A stretch of DNA of 64,000 bases, taken from NCBI RefSeq assembly GCF_011617465.1, contig NZ_CP050153.1:992001-1056000 (forward strand). The letters run 5' to 3'. Position 1 is the stretch's first letter, and the number at the start of each line of letters is the position of its first letter. The notes under the pieces were generated by a model that saw nothing but the letters and a program-made list of their open reading frames with translations, made no database searches and was not told the DNA's origin. A program made the position numbers and the translations under genes. This DNA is from Brevibacterium pigmentatum (GTDB taxonomy: Bacteria; Actinomycetota; Actinomycetes; Actinomycetales; Brevibacteriaceae). This document shows positions 7,817 through 17,349 of the stretch, one piece after another.

Positions 7817-8482
7817 GTGCACGCAGCCGATGCGCTGATCGCCGACCAGATCCGGGCCGTCCTCACCGCCGCCGAGGCGGGAGATGGGACCGTTCCCATC
7901 GTCGAGGCCGGTGACCCCGTCCTGCGCACCGACACCCGCCCCTTCGACGGGCAGGTCGACGATGCCGAGCTTGAGAAGCTCGCCGAGGTGATGCGAGCAA
8001 CCATGCTCGCAGCCCCCGGAGTGGGCCTCGCCGCCCCGCAAGTGGGCATTGCCTTGTCGATGTTCGTCGCCGAGGATCCCGGCGCCCGCGATCCCGAAGT
8101 CGCGAAGGTCCGGCAACGGGAGCCGATGCCGCTGCGAGTCGTCCTCAACGCGGGATACGAACGCGCCGGCGCAGACGACGTCGCCTTCTATGAAGGATGC
8201 CTGTCGATCCCCGGCTACCAGGCCGTCGTCGCCCGTCCCCGCGACATCGCGCTGACGGGCATCGACCTGCAGGGCGACCCCATCGCCGAGGAGGTCTCCG
8301 GCTGGTCGGCGCGCATCGTCGCCCACGAGACCGACCACCTGTCCGGGATCCTCTTCCTCGACAGAGCCGAGATGCGATCCCTGGCGACGAACGAATCCGT
8401 GGCGAAGTTCTGGCACCAGCCCTCGACGCAGAAGGCCGCCGCCGAACTCGGCTTCTCCTTGCCTTCGGGCATGGTGATGTGA
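7817..8482 (+). CDS. def: peptide deformylase
   Basis: A 221-residue metalloenzyme that removes the formyl group from nascent N-terminal methionine. All three motifs are present: GVGLAAPQVG (residues 68-77), EGCLS and HETDH, supplying the Cys and two His metal ligands. It is longer than the E. coli enzyme because of about 25 extra N-terminal residues. GTG start at 7817 with GAGGA upstream; 12 bp after the CitE-like gene, so probably co-transcribed with it. Confidence 0.95.
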   Translation: MHAADALIADQIRAVLTAAEAGDGTVPIVEAGDPVLRTDTRPFDGQVDDAELEKLAEVMRATMLAAPGVGLAAPQVGIALSMFVAEDPGARDPEVAKVRQREPMPLRVVLNAGYERAGADDVAFYEGCLSIPGYQAVVARPRDIALTGIDLQGDPIAEEVSGWSARIVAHETDHLSGILFLDRAEMRSLATNESVAKFWHQPSTQKAAAELGFSLPSGMVM

Positions 8483-8569
8483 ACCTCCGCCGCGGTCGCC
8501 GGTCCGGATACCGCCGAGACTGTTGACCGCTCTCATCTGCGTCACAGGCGGGCATGTTTCGATGAGGAC

Positions 8570-9787
8570 ATGCGACTTCCCGACATCCCCCTTCGTCATC
8601 ACCGAACCGTCCGCACCGCTGCCGCACTCGGCACCGGCGCCCTCGCGCTGGTGCGCCGCCGCGACGTCTCCGCCGAATACCAGGGCAGCCTGAGAGCGGG
8701 AACCGCCCTGGCCAATGCGGGACTGACCTGGCTGACCGGGTCGAGCGCCTTCCTCGGACGAGTCGGTGGATCGAGCGGCCTCGATGAGTTCCTCGAGCTC
8801 TTCACCAGCAGAGACAGCGGACCGGTGCGATACGCCGCCGCGCCTGGTGACGTCGAACGCGAATCCTTCGAGGGCGAAGACGGACAGGATACTTGGTGGG
8901 ACGAGCACGCGAGCGTGACGTCCTCGGCGTTCCTCAATGCGGTCACCGCGGCAGCAGCGGGAGCGGCCTCATGGGCGCTCTGGCCGCTGACGGAGCGGCT
9001 GGCGGAGAAGGTCGATGAGAAGCTTCCGAGCGGCGTCGGCCGCGGTCTCAACGCCGTCGTCAACGGCGGGCTCGTCGCGGTGACAGCGGTCCTCATCGAC
9101 AAGGTCGAGAAATGGGCCGACGACGTCGAGGAACTCAATTATGCTCCGCTCGAGATCGAACTTCCCGCCCATATCCGCGAATCGGTCGATACGCTGTTGT
9201 CTCTGCCGCACCCGAACTCGGAGGCCAGCGCCGAGGCAGTCCGAGAACAGTTCGCTTCCGCGAAGTTCTTCGTGTGGGTCACCTATCCCGATTCCTTGTA
9301 TTCAGGCGATGAACCCGTCGTCCTCGACCCCGAACAGATCGAACAGCTGCTCAAGGACGAGGACATCGCTTCGATCGACGTCCGACCCGACGAATCGACC
9401 CCGAGCGCGGCACCGGCCCGGCATACCTACCCGGTCACCGGAATCACCGGCGGCAGCGCCGACGAAGGCGGCACCGTCAGATCAGGCGACCACGCCGGCA
9501 TCTCGAACGGAGGCTTGGAACTCACCCTTGACATCGTCGACGGACGTCTCACCAGTGTGGATCTCAACGAGGTCGACGACGAACCATTCACAGACCTGCT
9601 CTCGGCCGAGGCCCTGCGCGAATCCGTACCCGGCACCCTGCACCCGGGAAGCCTCCACGACGAAGACGGCGGATATTCCTCGAGCTTCGAGATCGCCGAT
9701 GGCGATGTCGAGGATGCCGTCCGCACACTGGAGCGATGGCCGCGCCCGGACGAATACATCTTCCGCTCCGACCGAGAGCGGCCGTGA
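8570..9787 (+). CDS. unrecognised protein with two hydrophobic segments
   Basis: A 405-residue product I do not recognise. It has a basic N-terminus, hydrophobic stretches at roughly residues 122-142 and 161-178, and a long acidic, soluble C-terminal half with no motif I can name. The frame has normal high-GC third positions and a credible start, so it is probably real. It lies alone between def and msrA on the same strand. A membrane-associated role is only a guess. Confidence 0.6.
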   Translation: MRLPDIPLRHHRTVRTAAALGTGALALVRRRDVSAEYQGSLRAGTALANAGLTWLTGSSAFLGRVGGSSGLDEFLELFTSRDSGPVRYAAAPGDVERESFEGEDGQDTWWDEHASVTSSAFLNAVTAAAAGAASWALWPLTERLAEKVDEKLPSGVGRGLNAVVNGGLVAVTAVLIDKVEKWADDVEELNYAPLEIELPAHIRESVDTLLSLPHPNSEASAEAVREQFASAKFFVWVTYPDSLYSGDEPVVLDPEQIEQLLKDEDIASIDVRPDESTPSAAPARHTYPVTGITGGSADEGGTVRSGDHAGISNGGLELTLDIVDGRLTSVDLNEVDDEPFTDLLSAEALRESVPGTLHPGSLHDEDGGYSSSFEIADGDVEDAVRTLERWPRPDEYIFRSDRERP

Positions 9788-9842
9788 CCGCCGACCGGGG
9801 GTAGCTCGGGAATAACCTGCGCGTGTCATCGTTATACGAATC

Positions 9843-10373
9843 ATGAGCGATCTTCGTACCCTCACCCTCGGCGCCGGCTGCTTCTGGTGCCTCGACGCCG
9901 TCTACCAGCGGACCACCGGCGTGAGAGAAGTGATCTCCGGCTACACCGGCGGCCACACCGACAACCCCGGCTACCGCGAGGTCTGCTCCGGCATGACCGG
10001 CCACGCCGAAGCCCTGCAGGTGACCTTCGACGCCGACATCGTCCCCGAAGAGGTCATCCTCGGCCTGTTCTTCACCGGCCACGACCCCACGAGCCTCAAT
10101 CGTCAGGGCTACGACGTCGGCACCCAGTACCGGTCGGCCATGTTCTACCGCGATGAAACCGAGAAGCAGCATTTCGCCGAAGCCATCGAATCCGCGCAGT
10201 CCCTCTTCGACGATCCGATCGTGACCACCCTCGAACCCCTCGGCACGTTCTATCCCGCCGAGGATGTCCACCAGGACTTCTACACCCAGAACCCGGGCAA
10301 CGGCTACTGCCGCGTCATCATCGACCCGAAACTCAGCAAGGCCCGCACCGCCTTCGCCGAATGGGTGAGCTGA
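9843..10373 (+). CDS. msrA: peptide methionine-S-sulfoxide reductase
   Basis: A 176-residue MsrA that repairs S-form methionine sulfoxide in proteins. The catalytic motif GCFWC is at residues 12-16, followed by GYTGGHTDNPGYREVC, GHAEALQV and the YHxxQ-like FYPAEDVHQDF block. It heads an overlapping three-gene unit with a nitroreductase-fold protein and an MFS exporter, which suggests a stress or detoxification operon. Confidence 0.96.
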   Translation: MSDLRTLTLGAGCFWCLDAVYQRTTGVREVISGYTGGHTDNPGYREVCSGMTGHAEALQVTFDADIVPEEVILGLFFTGHDPTSLNRQGYDVGTQYRSAMFYRDETEKQHFAEAIESAQSLFDDPIVTTLEPLGTFYPAEDVHQDFYTQNPGNGYCRVIIDPKLSKARTAFAEWVS

Positions 10374-11239
10374 TGGGCAGCCACAAGAAGGACAAGTGCA
10401 AGAAGTCCAAACACAAGGCCCGCAAACGGTCCCAGGACGCAGGCGGCGATGCCTGCGAAGTGACCAAAGACCGCGTGCGCGCCCACTTCCTCGACGGCAA
10501 CACCGGCCCCTGGGCGAAGGACCTCGCCGCGCAGGATGCCCAGACCGCCCGCTCGGCGCAGAGCGAGCACAGCGCTGACCACGCCGAGGATGCCGCCGCC
10601 TCGGCGAAGGGCAGCACCGCGACCATCACGCCCACCCGCCGCGGACCCGACTATTCGGTGCCGTCATCGATCGACATCGTCGCCGATCCCGTTCTCCACG
10701 CCCTGAGCACACGGCGGTCGATCTCGAAGGTCGACCCGGAGACCCCGAACGACTCTGACCTGCTGGAGATCATCCGGTCGATCTCCTCGGTTGCCGATCA
10801 CAAGTCCCTGCGCCCCTGGCGCTTCCTCATCATCCGCGGAGACGACCGGCTCCGCCTCGGCGATGCCCTCGACGAAGCCGCCGGAGTCGTCCGCAAGCCG
10901 GGAGAGACAAACACGAAGCCGCTGCGAGCCGAACTCCTGCTCGCCCTCGTCTCCTCACCGGCCAAGCATGACAAGGTTCCCGAATGGGAGCAGCATGCCA
11001 CCGCCGCCGGTGCCGGACACCTTCTCGAGCTCGCTCTGTGGCAGGCAGGCTGGGGAGTGATGTGGCGGTCGGGAACCCTGACGAACACCGAACCGGTGCG
11101 TCGCCTCCACCGTCTTGCCGATCACGAGCTGCTCATGGGCTGGTTCTACATCGGAGCCGTTCCCGAACGCTACCGACAGCGGCTGACCACGAGCACCCGC
11201 CCCCTGCCGACACCCGAACAGTTCCTCGATACCTTGTGA
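10373..11239 (+). CDS. nitroreductase-family protein with lysine-rich N-terminus
   Basis: From the ATG at 10373 (overlapping the msrA stop as TGATG) the product is 288 residues; an in-frame ATG at 10361 is possible. The first 20 residues are very basic (SHKKDKCKKSKHKARKRS), followed by a low-complexity linker to about residue 85. The nitroreductase core follows: LSTRRSISKVDPETPND, SLRPWRFLIIRG, HLLELALWQAGWGVMWRSG and LLMGWFYIGAVP. Family members bind FMN and use NAD(P)H. The substrate is unknown. Confidence 0.82.
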   Translation: MGSHKKDKCKKSKHKARKRSQDAGGDACEVTKDRVRAHFLDGNTGPWAKDLAAQDAQTARSAQSEHSADHAEDAAASAKGSTATITPTRRGPDYSVPSSIDIVADPVLHALSTRRSISKVDPETPNDSDLLEIIRSISSVADHKSLRPWRFLIIRGDDRLRLGDALDEAAGVVRKPGETNTKPLRAELLLALVSSPAKHDKVPEWEQHATAAGAGHLLELALWQAGWGVMWRSGTLTNTEPVRRLHRLADHELLMGWFYIGAVPERYRQRLTTSTRPLPTPEQFLDTL

Positions 11240-12489
11240 GCACACCCGACACCGAGACTCCGGAAACGCGCCGCCTGCCCAAGGAGATCTACGTCCTCGT
11301 GGCAGCGGCCTTCATCGTCGCCCTGGGCTACGGAATCATCGCTCCCGTCCTGCCGCAGTTCGCCGCGAGCTTCGACTTCGGGGTCACGGCCGCAACCATC
11401 GTCGTCTCCTCGTTCGCGTTCTTCCGGTTCGTGTTCTCACCCTCGTCTGGCCGCCTCGTCGATGCCTTCGGCGAACGCCGCATCTACATCACCGGCCTCC
11501 TCATCGTCGCCGCCTCCACCGCGGCCGTCGCCTTCGCCCAGAACTACTGGCAGCTGCTGATCTTCCGCGGGCTCGGCGGCATCGGCTCGACGATGTTCAG
11601 CGTCTCCGCGATGGCGCTCATCGTCCGGCTCGCCCCGATCGACGCCCGTGCGAAAGCCTCTTCGACATATGCGACAGCGTTCCTCGTCGGCAATATCGCC
11701 GGACCCGTCCTCGGCGGTGCGATGGCCGGATGGGGGATGCGCATCCCGTTCGTCATCTACGCCGTCGGTCTGCTCATCGCCGCCATCGTCGTCCGCGTCT
11801 TCCTCGGCTCCACCGCCTCATTCGGCTCCTCCACGAAGTCCGGGCGTGCCCGCCTGGAGGCGGAGAAGGACAAGGAGCAACAGGAAGTCATGTCCTTCCG
11901 GGAAGCCTGGAAGGATTCGGCCTACCGCTCCGCGCTCATCTCCGCTTTCGTCCAAGGCTGGTCGGCGATGGGCATCCGCGTGGCCATCTACCCGCTCTTC
12001 GCCATCCAGGCACTCAAGGCCGATACGGCCGTCGCCGGACTGGCTCTGACCATGTTCGCCATCGGCAATGCCTCGGCGGTCACGGTCGTGGGGCGCTTCG
12101 CCGACACCGTCGGGCGCAAGCCCTTCATCCAATGGGGTCTGTTCGTCCTCGGCGTGACGACCGCGGCGTTGGCCTACATCGACTCGATCTGGCTGTTCTT
12201 CGCTTTCTCCGTCATCGCCGGAGTCGGATCCGGCCTGGCCAATCCCGCGCAGCAGGCCACCGTCGCCGATGTCATCGGCCGCGAACGCAAGGGCGGCCGT
12301 GTGCTCGCCCGTTACCAGATGGCCCTCGACGGCGGAGCGATCCTCGGCCCGATCATCGCCGGAGCCGTCGTCGACCACTTCGACTACTCGTGGGCGTTCC
12401 GGCTCACCGGTGTCCTCGGGATCATCGCCGCCGGTCTGTGGTTCTTCGGCCGCGAGACCCGACCGAGGCAGTCGGCCTCAACTCAGTGA
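11236..12489 (+). CDS. MFS transporter, probable drug/metabolite exporter
   Basis: A 417-residue, 12-TM major facilitator protein. I take the GTG at 11236, overlapping the nitroreductase stop (GTGA); the open frame extends upstream, but that part lies inside the nitroreductase gene. TM1 is VLVAAAFIVALGYGIIAPVLP, and the loop 2-3 motif is SGRLVDAFGERR. The C-half repeats it as GRFADTVGRKP. These are DHA-type exporter features. Co-translation with msrA and a nitroreductase suggests export of a redox-active or toxic compound (inference). Confidence 0.88.
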   Translation: MSTPDTETPETRRLPKEIYVLVAAAFIVALGYGIIAPVLPQFAASFDFGVTAATIVVSSFAFFRFVFSPSSGRLVDAFGERRIYITGLLIVAASTAAVAFAQNYWQLLIFRGLGGIGSTMFSVSAMALIVRLAPIDARAKASSTYATAFLVGNIAGPVLGGAMAGWGMRIPFVIYAVGLLIAAIVVRVFLGSTASFGSSTKSGRARLEAEKDKEQQEVMSFREAWKDSAYRSALISAFVQGWSAMGIRVAIYPLFAIQALKADTAVAGLALTMFAIGNASAVTVVGRFADTVGRKPFIQWGLFVLGVTTAALAYIDSIWLFFAFSVIAGVGSGLANPAQQATVADVIGRERKGGRVLARYQMALDGGAILGPIIAGAVVDHFDYSWAFRLTGVLGIIAAGLWFFGRETRPRQSASTQ

Positions 12490-12631
12490 CGCAGGAACGG
12501 CTGGACGCGCCCCGGTTCTGATTCCGAGAAGTCAGGTTTTCCTCATGGGCGGCTCAGCGGACACTCACTAGGATGGCTCTGTCGGCGTTCTGCGTCGTCG
12601 CCCTGTCTACGACAAAGAAAGTCCTCCCTCC

Positions 12632-15600
12632 GTGAGTTTCCTGACCCGGCTGAGCTTGAAGAACCGGGCGCTCATCGCGCTCATCTCCGTCGTCGCCGTC
12701 ATCTTCGGCGTCATCGGAGCCGGAACCCTCAAGCAAGAGCTCTTCCCATCCCTCGACAACCCGCAGGCCACGGTCACCGCCTCCTACGAGGGAGCGACCC
12801 CTGAGGCCGTCGAATCCGAAGTCACCGATCCCCTCGAAGGCGCGCTGACCGCACTGCCCGAAGTCGAGGACATGACCTCGACATCCTCGGCGGGCAGTTC
12901 GCAGATCACCGTGGGCACGAAGTACGGCGACGACTCCGATGACGTCGTCCGTGCCCTGCAGCGCGCCGTCTCCCAAGTGCAGCCGACCCTGCCCGACGGG
13001 GTCGAACCGAACGTCATGATGATGGGCACCGACGATATTCCGGTGCTCGCACTATCAGTGACCTCCGACGCCGATGAAGACCAGCTGGCCGCGAATCTCG
13101 AGGACATGGTCGAACCGGAGCTGAAGAAGGTCGACGGCGTCTCCCAGGTGCAGATCGCCGGAGCGAAGACCAAACAGGTCGAGATCAGCATCCGACGTGA
13201 CGACCTCGAGGACGAAGGAGCCAACCTCGACGAGGTGGCCGGAATCCTCCAGTCCAACGGCGTCCCCACCTCGGCGGGTGAGCTCAAGGGCGCCGACGGT
13301 ACGGCCCCGGTCGAGGTCGGCACGCGCATCCGCTCGATCGATGCGATCAAGGACCTCGTCATCTCCGGCAAGGACGGACCGATCCAGGTCTCCGACGTCG
13401 CCGACGTCAAGCTCGTCGACGAGCCCGTCGAATCGATCTCGCGCACCAACGGACAGCCCTCGCTGTCCGTGTCGGTGATGAAGGAATCCGACGCGAACAC
13501 CGTCGACGTCTCACACGCGGTGGCCGACAAGCTGCCCGAACTCGAGAAGATGATGGGCGACAACACGGAGTTCGTCTCCGCGTTCGACCAGGCACCGTTC
13601 ATCGAGCAGTCCATCCATGACCTGCTCAACGAGGGTGGGCTGGGCCTCATCTTCGCGGTCCTCGTCATCCTCGTCTTCCTGCTCTCGGTGCGGGCGACGA
13701 TCATCACCGCCATCTCCATTCCGCTCTCCCTCCTCATCGCCATGATCGGGCTGTGGATGGGCGGGGAGACCCTCAACATGCTCACCCTCGGAGCGCTGAC
13801 GATCTCCGTCGGCCGCGTCGTCGACGACTCCATCGTGGTCATCGAGGCGATCAGGCGACGCCATGCCTTCGGTGGCGACAAATTCTCGAACATCCTCGCC
13901 GCCGTCTCCGAGGTGGCCGGGGCCATCACCGCGTCGACCCTGACCACGGTGGCCGTGTTCCTGCCCCTGGCGTTCGTGACCGGGCAGACCGGCGAGATGT
14001 TCCGGCCCTTCGCCCTGACCGCGACGATCGCCCTGCTCTCCTCCCTGTTCGTGGCGCTGACGATCGTGCCCGTCCTCGCGTACTGGTTCCTCCGTCAGCG
14101 TGAATCGAAGGTCAAGCTCACCCGCGCTGAGAAGGCCGAGATCCGTCGCAGTCGCAAGTCGATGCTGTCGCAGTGGCGGACAGAGAAGAAGGCGGCGAAG
14201 AAGGCCGACAAGAAGCGCGACCTCGTCGCCGCCGGTGCCGAAGCCGAGGACACCGGTCCGCGTGACGGTGCCGATGCGTCCCTTCCGGCTGCGGCATCTG
14301 CGCGAGGCGAAGCCTCCACACGGTCCGAACCGACCGGAGTGGCCGCGGGTGGTCCGCGCTACGGCGAATCCGAAGACGGCACGGAGGCGGTCGACGAACT
14401 CGCCGGAATGCATTCTCCGGTGACGCGTCTGCAGAAGACCTATATGCCGGTCATCGGGTTCTCGACGAAGCACCCGATCGTCATGATCCTCATCGCCGTG
14501 CTCATCCTCGGCGGCACCGGAGCGATGATTCCCCAGCTGAAGACCGAGCTCTTCGGCGACACCGGGCAGGACTCCCTGCAGATCTCGCAGACCTTCGACC
14601 CGGGCACGGACCTCGATGAGGCATCTGAACAGGCGAAGAAGGTCGAGGACATCCTCGCCGATGCCTCCGATGTCGACAACTATCAGCTGTCGCTGGGCGG
14701 AACATCGTTCGGCTTCACCGATGACTCGTCGCTGACGGGCACGTATATCGTCAACACGAAGTCCGGAGTCTCGGCGCAGTCGATCTCCGCCGACCTGCAG
14801 AAGCAGTTCGACGAGCTCGACGGTGCCGGTGACGTCGAGGTGGCGAGCCAGAGCTCGACCCCGGGTGCGCAGACGATCGACGTCACGCTCACGGCCACCG
14901 ACGCACAAGAGCTCGAGGACGCGACGAAGAAGGTCAGCGACAAGCTCGAAGGCGTGTCCTCGGCACAGTCGGTGACCAGCGATATCGCTGCGGTCCAGCC
15001 CGTGATCGAGGTCAAGGTCGATCATGAGAAGGCCGCTGAGGAGAACCTCACCGAGGCGTCCATCGGCCAGTATGTGCAGCGAGCCATGCATGGTCAGCAG
15101 ATCGGTGAGGTCGTCATCGACGATGTCTCGCATTCGGTGCTGCTCTTCGATCGCAATGCCGACACCGTGGAGAAGCTGCGCGAACTCAAGATTCCTGGCA
15201 AGCCGGAGGAGACGGCCCCTGCCGGTGGAGCCGGAGCGGGTGCTGCAGGCGGTGCCGGAGGAGCTGGCGGAGGTGCCGGTGGTTCGGGTGACGCCGGTGC
15301 GGCCGGAGGAGCCGGTGGCGCTGGCGGAGAAGGCGGTGCTGGTGGTGCCGGTGGAGCCGGCGGCGCTGGTGGCGCTGGTGGCGGTGGCGCAGCCGGCGGA
15401 GATCCGAATGCGGGCGCTCCCGTGACCTCGGAGCCGCGCTTCATCGAACTCGATGAGGTCGCCGAGGTCAAGGAAGTCAAGACCGCTCCGACGATCCGCC
15501 ACACGGATTCGCAGCGCTCGACCACCGTGTCCGTGACCCCGGAGGGCGATGACCTCGGTGCTGTCTCGACCGAGGTGCAGTCGGCCCTCGACGAGGTGGA

Positions 15601-16510
15601 TTTGCCCGATACGGTGTCCGTCGACACCGGCGGTGCCACCCAGGAGCAGAACGAAGCGTTCTCGCAGCTGGGACTGGCGATGCTCGCGGCGATCCTCATC
15701 GTGTTCGTCATCATGGTCGCCACGTTCAAGTCGCTGCTGCAGCCGCTGATCCTGCTGGTCTCGATCCCGTTCGCGGCCACCGGTTCGGTAGCGCTCTCGC
15801 TCATCACCGACACCCCGCTGGGGCTGACGTCGATGATCGGTCTGCTCATGCTCATCGGCATCGTGGTCACGAACGCGATCGTGCTCATCGACCTCATCAA
15901 CCACTTCCGCGTTCGCGGGGTCGACCTGCGCACATCCGTCGTCCACGGCGCCCGGCTGCGTTATCGTCCGATTCTCATGACCGCGGCCGCCACGATCTTC
16001 GCGCTGCTGCCGATGGCCCTCGGGCTCACCGGCGGGGGAGTGTTCATCTCGAAGCCGTTGGCGATCGTCGTCATCGGCGGCCTGGTCAGCTCGACGCTGC
16101 TCACGCTCATCCTCGTGCCGGTGCTCTACCTGCTGCTCGAAGGAGTGAAGGAACGCCGGGCCGAGAAGAAGTACGTGAAGAACATGGCCCGCGGAGAGGT
16201 CCTCGACGCCGCCGAAGCCCGGGCGAACCAGCGGGAGACCGCCGGTGCGGGAGCCGCAGCCGCCGGTTTCGGTGAACCTCGGACACGGACAGAGGGGGAG
16301 GCCCCCACCGAGGAGGCCGCACCGACCGCGGCCCCGAGGTCCACGGATTCGGGCAGCACCGCCTCGGCGTCGGATGAATCGACGGACGCCGACCACGGAG
16401 GCGGCGGGCGGGAGGCCGACGCGGAGCGAGGCAGCGGGCAGGAAACGGACTTCACCCTGCGCAGCCAGAACCCGCGCCGCGACGACGGGGACGGTGAACC
16501 CAAACACTGA
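12632..16510 (+). CDS. RND-superfamily exporter (AcrB/HAE1-like) with Gly-rich insert
   Basis: A 1292-residue 12-TM proton-driven exporter. TM1 is near residues 10-30, the first extracytoplasmic loop begins FPSLDNPQATVTASYEGATP, and TM4 carries GRVVDDSIVVIEAI with the paired aspartates for proton relay. A lysine-rich cytoplasmic segment of about 110 residues separates the halves. The second half repeats the plan and ends in an acidic tail. The second outer loop holds about 68 residues made almost only of Gly and Ala (about 861-929). No membrane-fusion partner is adjacent, as is usual in Gram-positives. GTG start; substrate unknown. Confidence 0.9.
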   Translation: MSFLTRLSLKNRALIALISVVAVIFGVIGAGTLKQELFPSLDNPQATVTASYEGATPEAVESEVTDPLEGALTALPEVEDMTSTSSAGSSQITVGTKYGDDSDDVVRALQRAVSQVQPTLPDGVEPNVMMMGTDDIPVLALSVTSDADEDQLAANLEDMVEPELKKVDGVSQVQIAGAKTKQVEISIRRDDLEDEGANLDEVAGILQSNGVPTSAGELKGADGTAPVEVGTRIRSIDAIKDLVISGKDGPIQVSDVADVKLVDEPVESISRTNGQPSLSVSVMKESDANTVDVSHAVADKLPELEKMMGDNTEFVSAFDQAPFIEQSIHDLLNEGGLGLIFAVLVILVFLLSVRATIITAISIPLSLLIAMIGLWMGGETLNMLTLGALTISVGRVVDDSIVVIEAIRRRHAFGGDKFSNILAAVSEVAGAITASTLTTVAVFLPLAFVTGQTGEMFRPFALTATIALLSSLFVALTIVPVLAYWFLRQRESKVKLTRAEKAEIRRSRKSMLSQWRTEKKAAKKADKKRDLVAAGAEAEDTGPRDGADASLPAAASARGEASTRSEPTGVAAGGPRYGESEDGTEAVDELAGMHSPVTRLQKTYMPVIGFSTKHPIVMILIAVLILGGTGAMIPQLKTELFGDTGQDSLQISQTFDPGTDLDEASEQAKKVEDILADASDVDNYQLSLGGTSFGFTDDSSLTGTYIVNTKSGVSAQSISADLQKQFDELDGAGDVEVASQSSTPGAQTIDVTLTATDAQELEDATKKVSDKLEGVSSAQSVTSDIAAVQPVIEVKVDHEKAAEENLTEASIGQYVQRAMHGQQIGEVVIDDVSHSVLLFDRNADTVEKLRELKIPGKPEETAPAGGAGAGAAGGAGGAGGGAGGSGDAGAAGGAGGAGGEGGAGGAGGAGGAGGAGGGGAAGGDPNAGAPVTSEPRFIELDEVAEVKEVKTAPTIRHTDSQRSTTVSVTPEGDDLGAVSTEVQSALDEVDLPDTVSVDTGGATQEQNEAFSQLGLAMLAAILIVFVIMVATFKSLLQPLILLVSIPFAATGSVALSLITDTPLGLTSMIGLLMLIGIVVTNAIVLIDLINHFRVRGVDLRTSVVHGARLRYRPILMTAAATIFALLPMALGLTGGGVFISKPLAIVVIGGLVSSTLLTLILVPVLYLLLEGVKERRAEKKYVKNMARGEVLDAAEARANQRETAGAGAAAAGFGEPRTRTEGEAPTEEAAPTAAPRSTDSGSTASASDESTDADHGGGGREADAERGSGQETDFTLRSQNPRRDDGDGEPKH
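15212..15418 (+). repeat. low-complexity GGxGGA-coding tract inside the RND gene
   Basis: Short imperfect tandem repeats of GGTGCCGGTGGA-like units encode an almost pure Gly/Ala stretch with scattered Ser, Asp and Glu. The frame is kept on both sides. It lies in the second extracytoplasmic loop of the exporter and is a likely site of length variation. Confidence 0.8.
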
Positions 16511-16534
16511 TCCGTCCCGGCTAGAGTTGAGTCC

Positions 16535-17296
16535 ATGACGACCGAGCTCGAACCACAGGAGAGAAAGCGCCTGTGGTTCGAGCTCGGCCTCATTGCGGCC
16601 CTGTCGCTGGGCCAGTCGGCCGTCTATGCAATCGTGCGCCTGGCCGATATCGCCACCCGTGGGCCGATCAGCGACGCCCAGGCGAAGCTCAATACCTCGA
16701 TCTCGCCCCGGCCGGGTTTCGACCTCATCTACCAGCTTCTCGACATCGGCTTCACCCTCGTTCCCGTCGCCCTCGCGATCTACCTGCTCAGCCGAGACCG
16801 GCCGGCGCAGCCGCTGTCGACCCGACTCGGAGTCGACGGGCACCGAGGGCGCGACCTCGGCCACGGTGTCCTCATCTTCCTCATCATCGGCATCGGCACC
16901 CTCGGGGTGTACGCGGGCGGCAGGGCACTGGGGATCACGGCCGAGATCCAGCCGTCCAACCTCGGCGATCATTGGTGGACGATTCCCGTCCTGCTGCTCT
17001 CGGCCGCGAAGAACGGGATCGTCGAAGAGGTCATCATCTTCGGTTTCGGGTGGCTGCGACTGCGGCAACTGGGGTTCGGGCCCTGGCCTATCATCATCTC
17101 CCTGGCTCTCTTCCGCGCCAGCTACCACCTCTACCAGGGCATCGGCCCGTTCATCGGCAACGTCGCCATGGGCATCATCTTCGGCTGGTACTTCCTGCGC
17201 AAGGGCAGACTCATGCCGCTGGTGTGGGCGCATGTCATCATCGACGCCGTCGGATTCCTCGCCCCGGGAGTGCTCGCCCTCGTCGACATCGGCTGA
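16535..17296 (+). CDS. CPBP-family intramembrane glutamic endopeptidase
   Basis: A 253-residue membrane protein with about seven hydrophobic segments. The CPBP (Abi/Rce1-like) motifs appear in order: EEVIIFGFGWLRL (about residue 167; the arginine of the usual EExxxR is not at the standard place), FRASYHLYQG, and LVWAHVIIDAVG near the end. Some members are true prenyl-protein-type proteases, many are uncharacterised. It is 24 bp after the RND gene on the same strand, so possibly co-transcribed with it. Confidence 0.85.
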   Translation: MTTELEPQERKRLWFELGLIAALSLGQSAVYAIVRLADIATRGPISDAQAKLNTSISPRPGFDLIYQLLDIGFTLVPVALAIYLLSRDRPAQPLSTRLGVDGHRGRDLGHGVLIFLIIGIGTLGVYAGGRALGITAEIQPSNLGDHWWTIPVLLLSAAKNGIVEEVIIFGFGWLRLRQLGFGPWPIIISLALFRASYHLYQGIGPFIGNVAMGIIFGWYFLRKGRLMPLVWAHVIIDAVGFLAPGVLALVDIG

Positions 17297-17349
17297 GTGC
17301 TGCAGGCGAGGTCGGGACAAGCGAACGGGACACTCATTCCTCCCTCCGG

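Noticed and set aside
15212..15418. PE_PGRS-like protein
   Set aside because: The Gly-rich tract is a small insert within a complete RND exporter; there is no PE domain.
13511..17320. 1269-residue open frame on the minus strand across the RND, CPBP and phoX-upstream region
   Set aside because: It is antisense to well-supported genes. Long antisense frames are common in high-GC DNA because stops are rare, and the translation is charge-rich with no domain.
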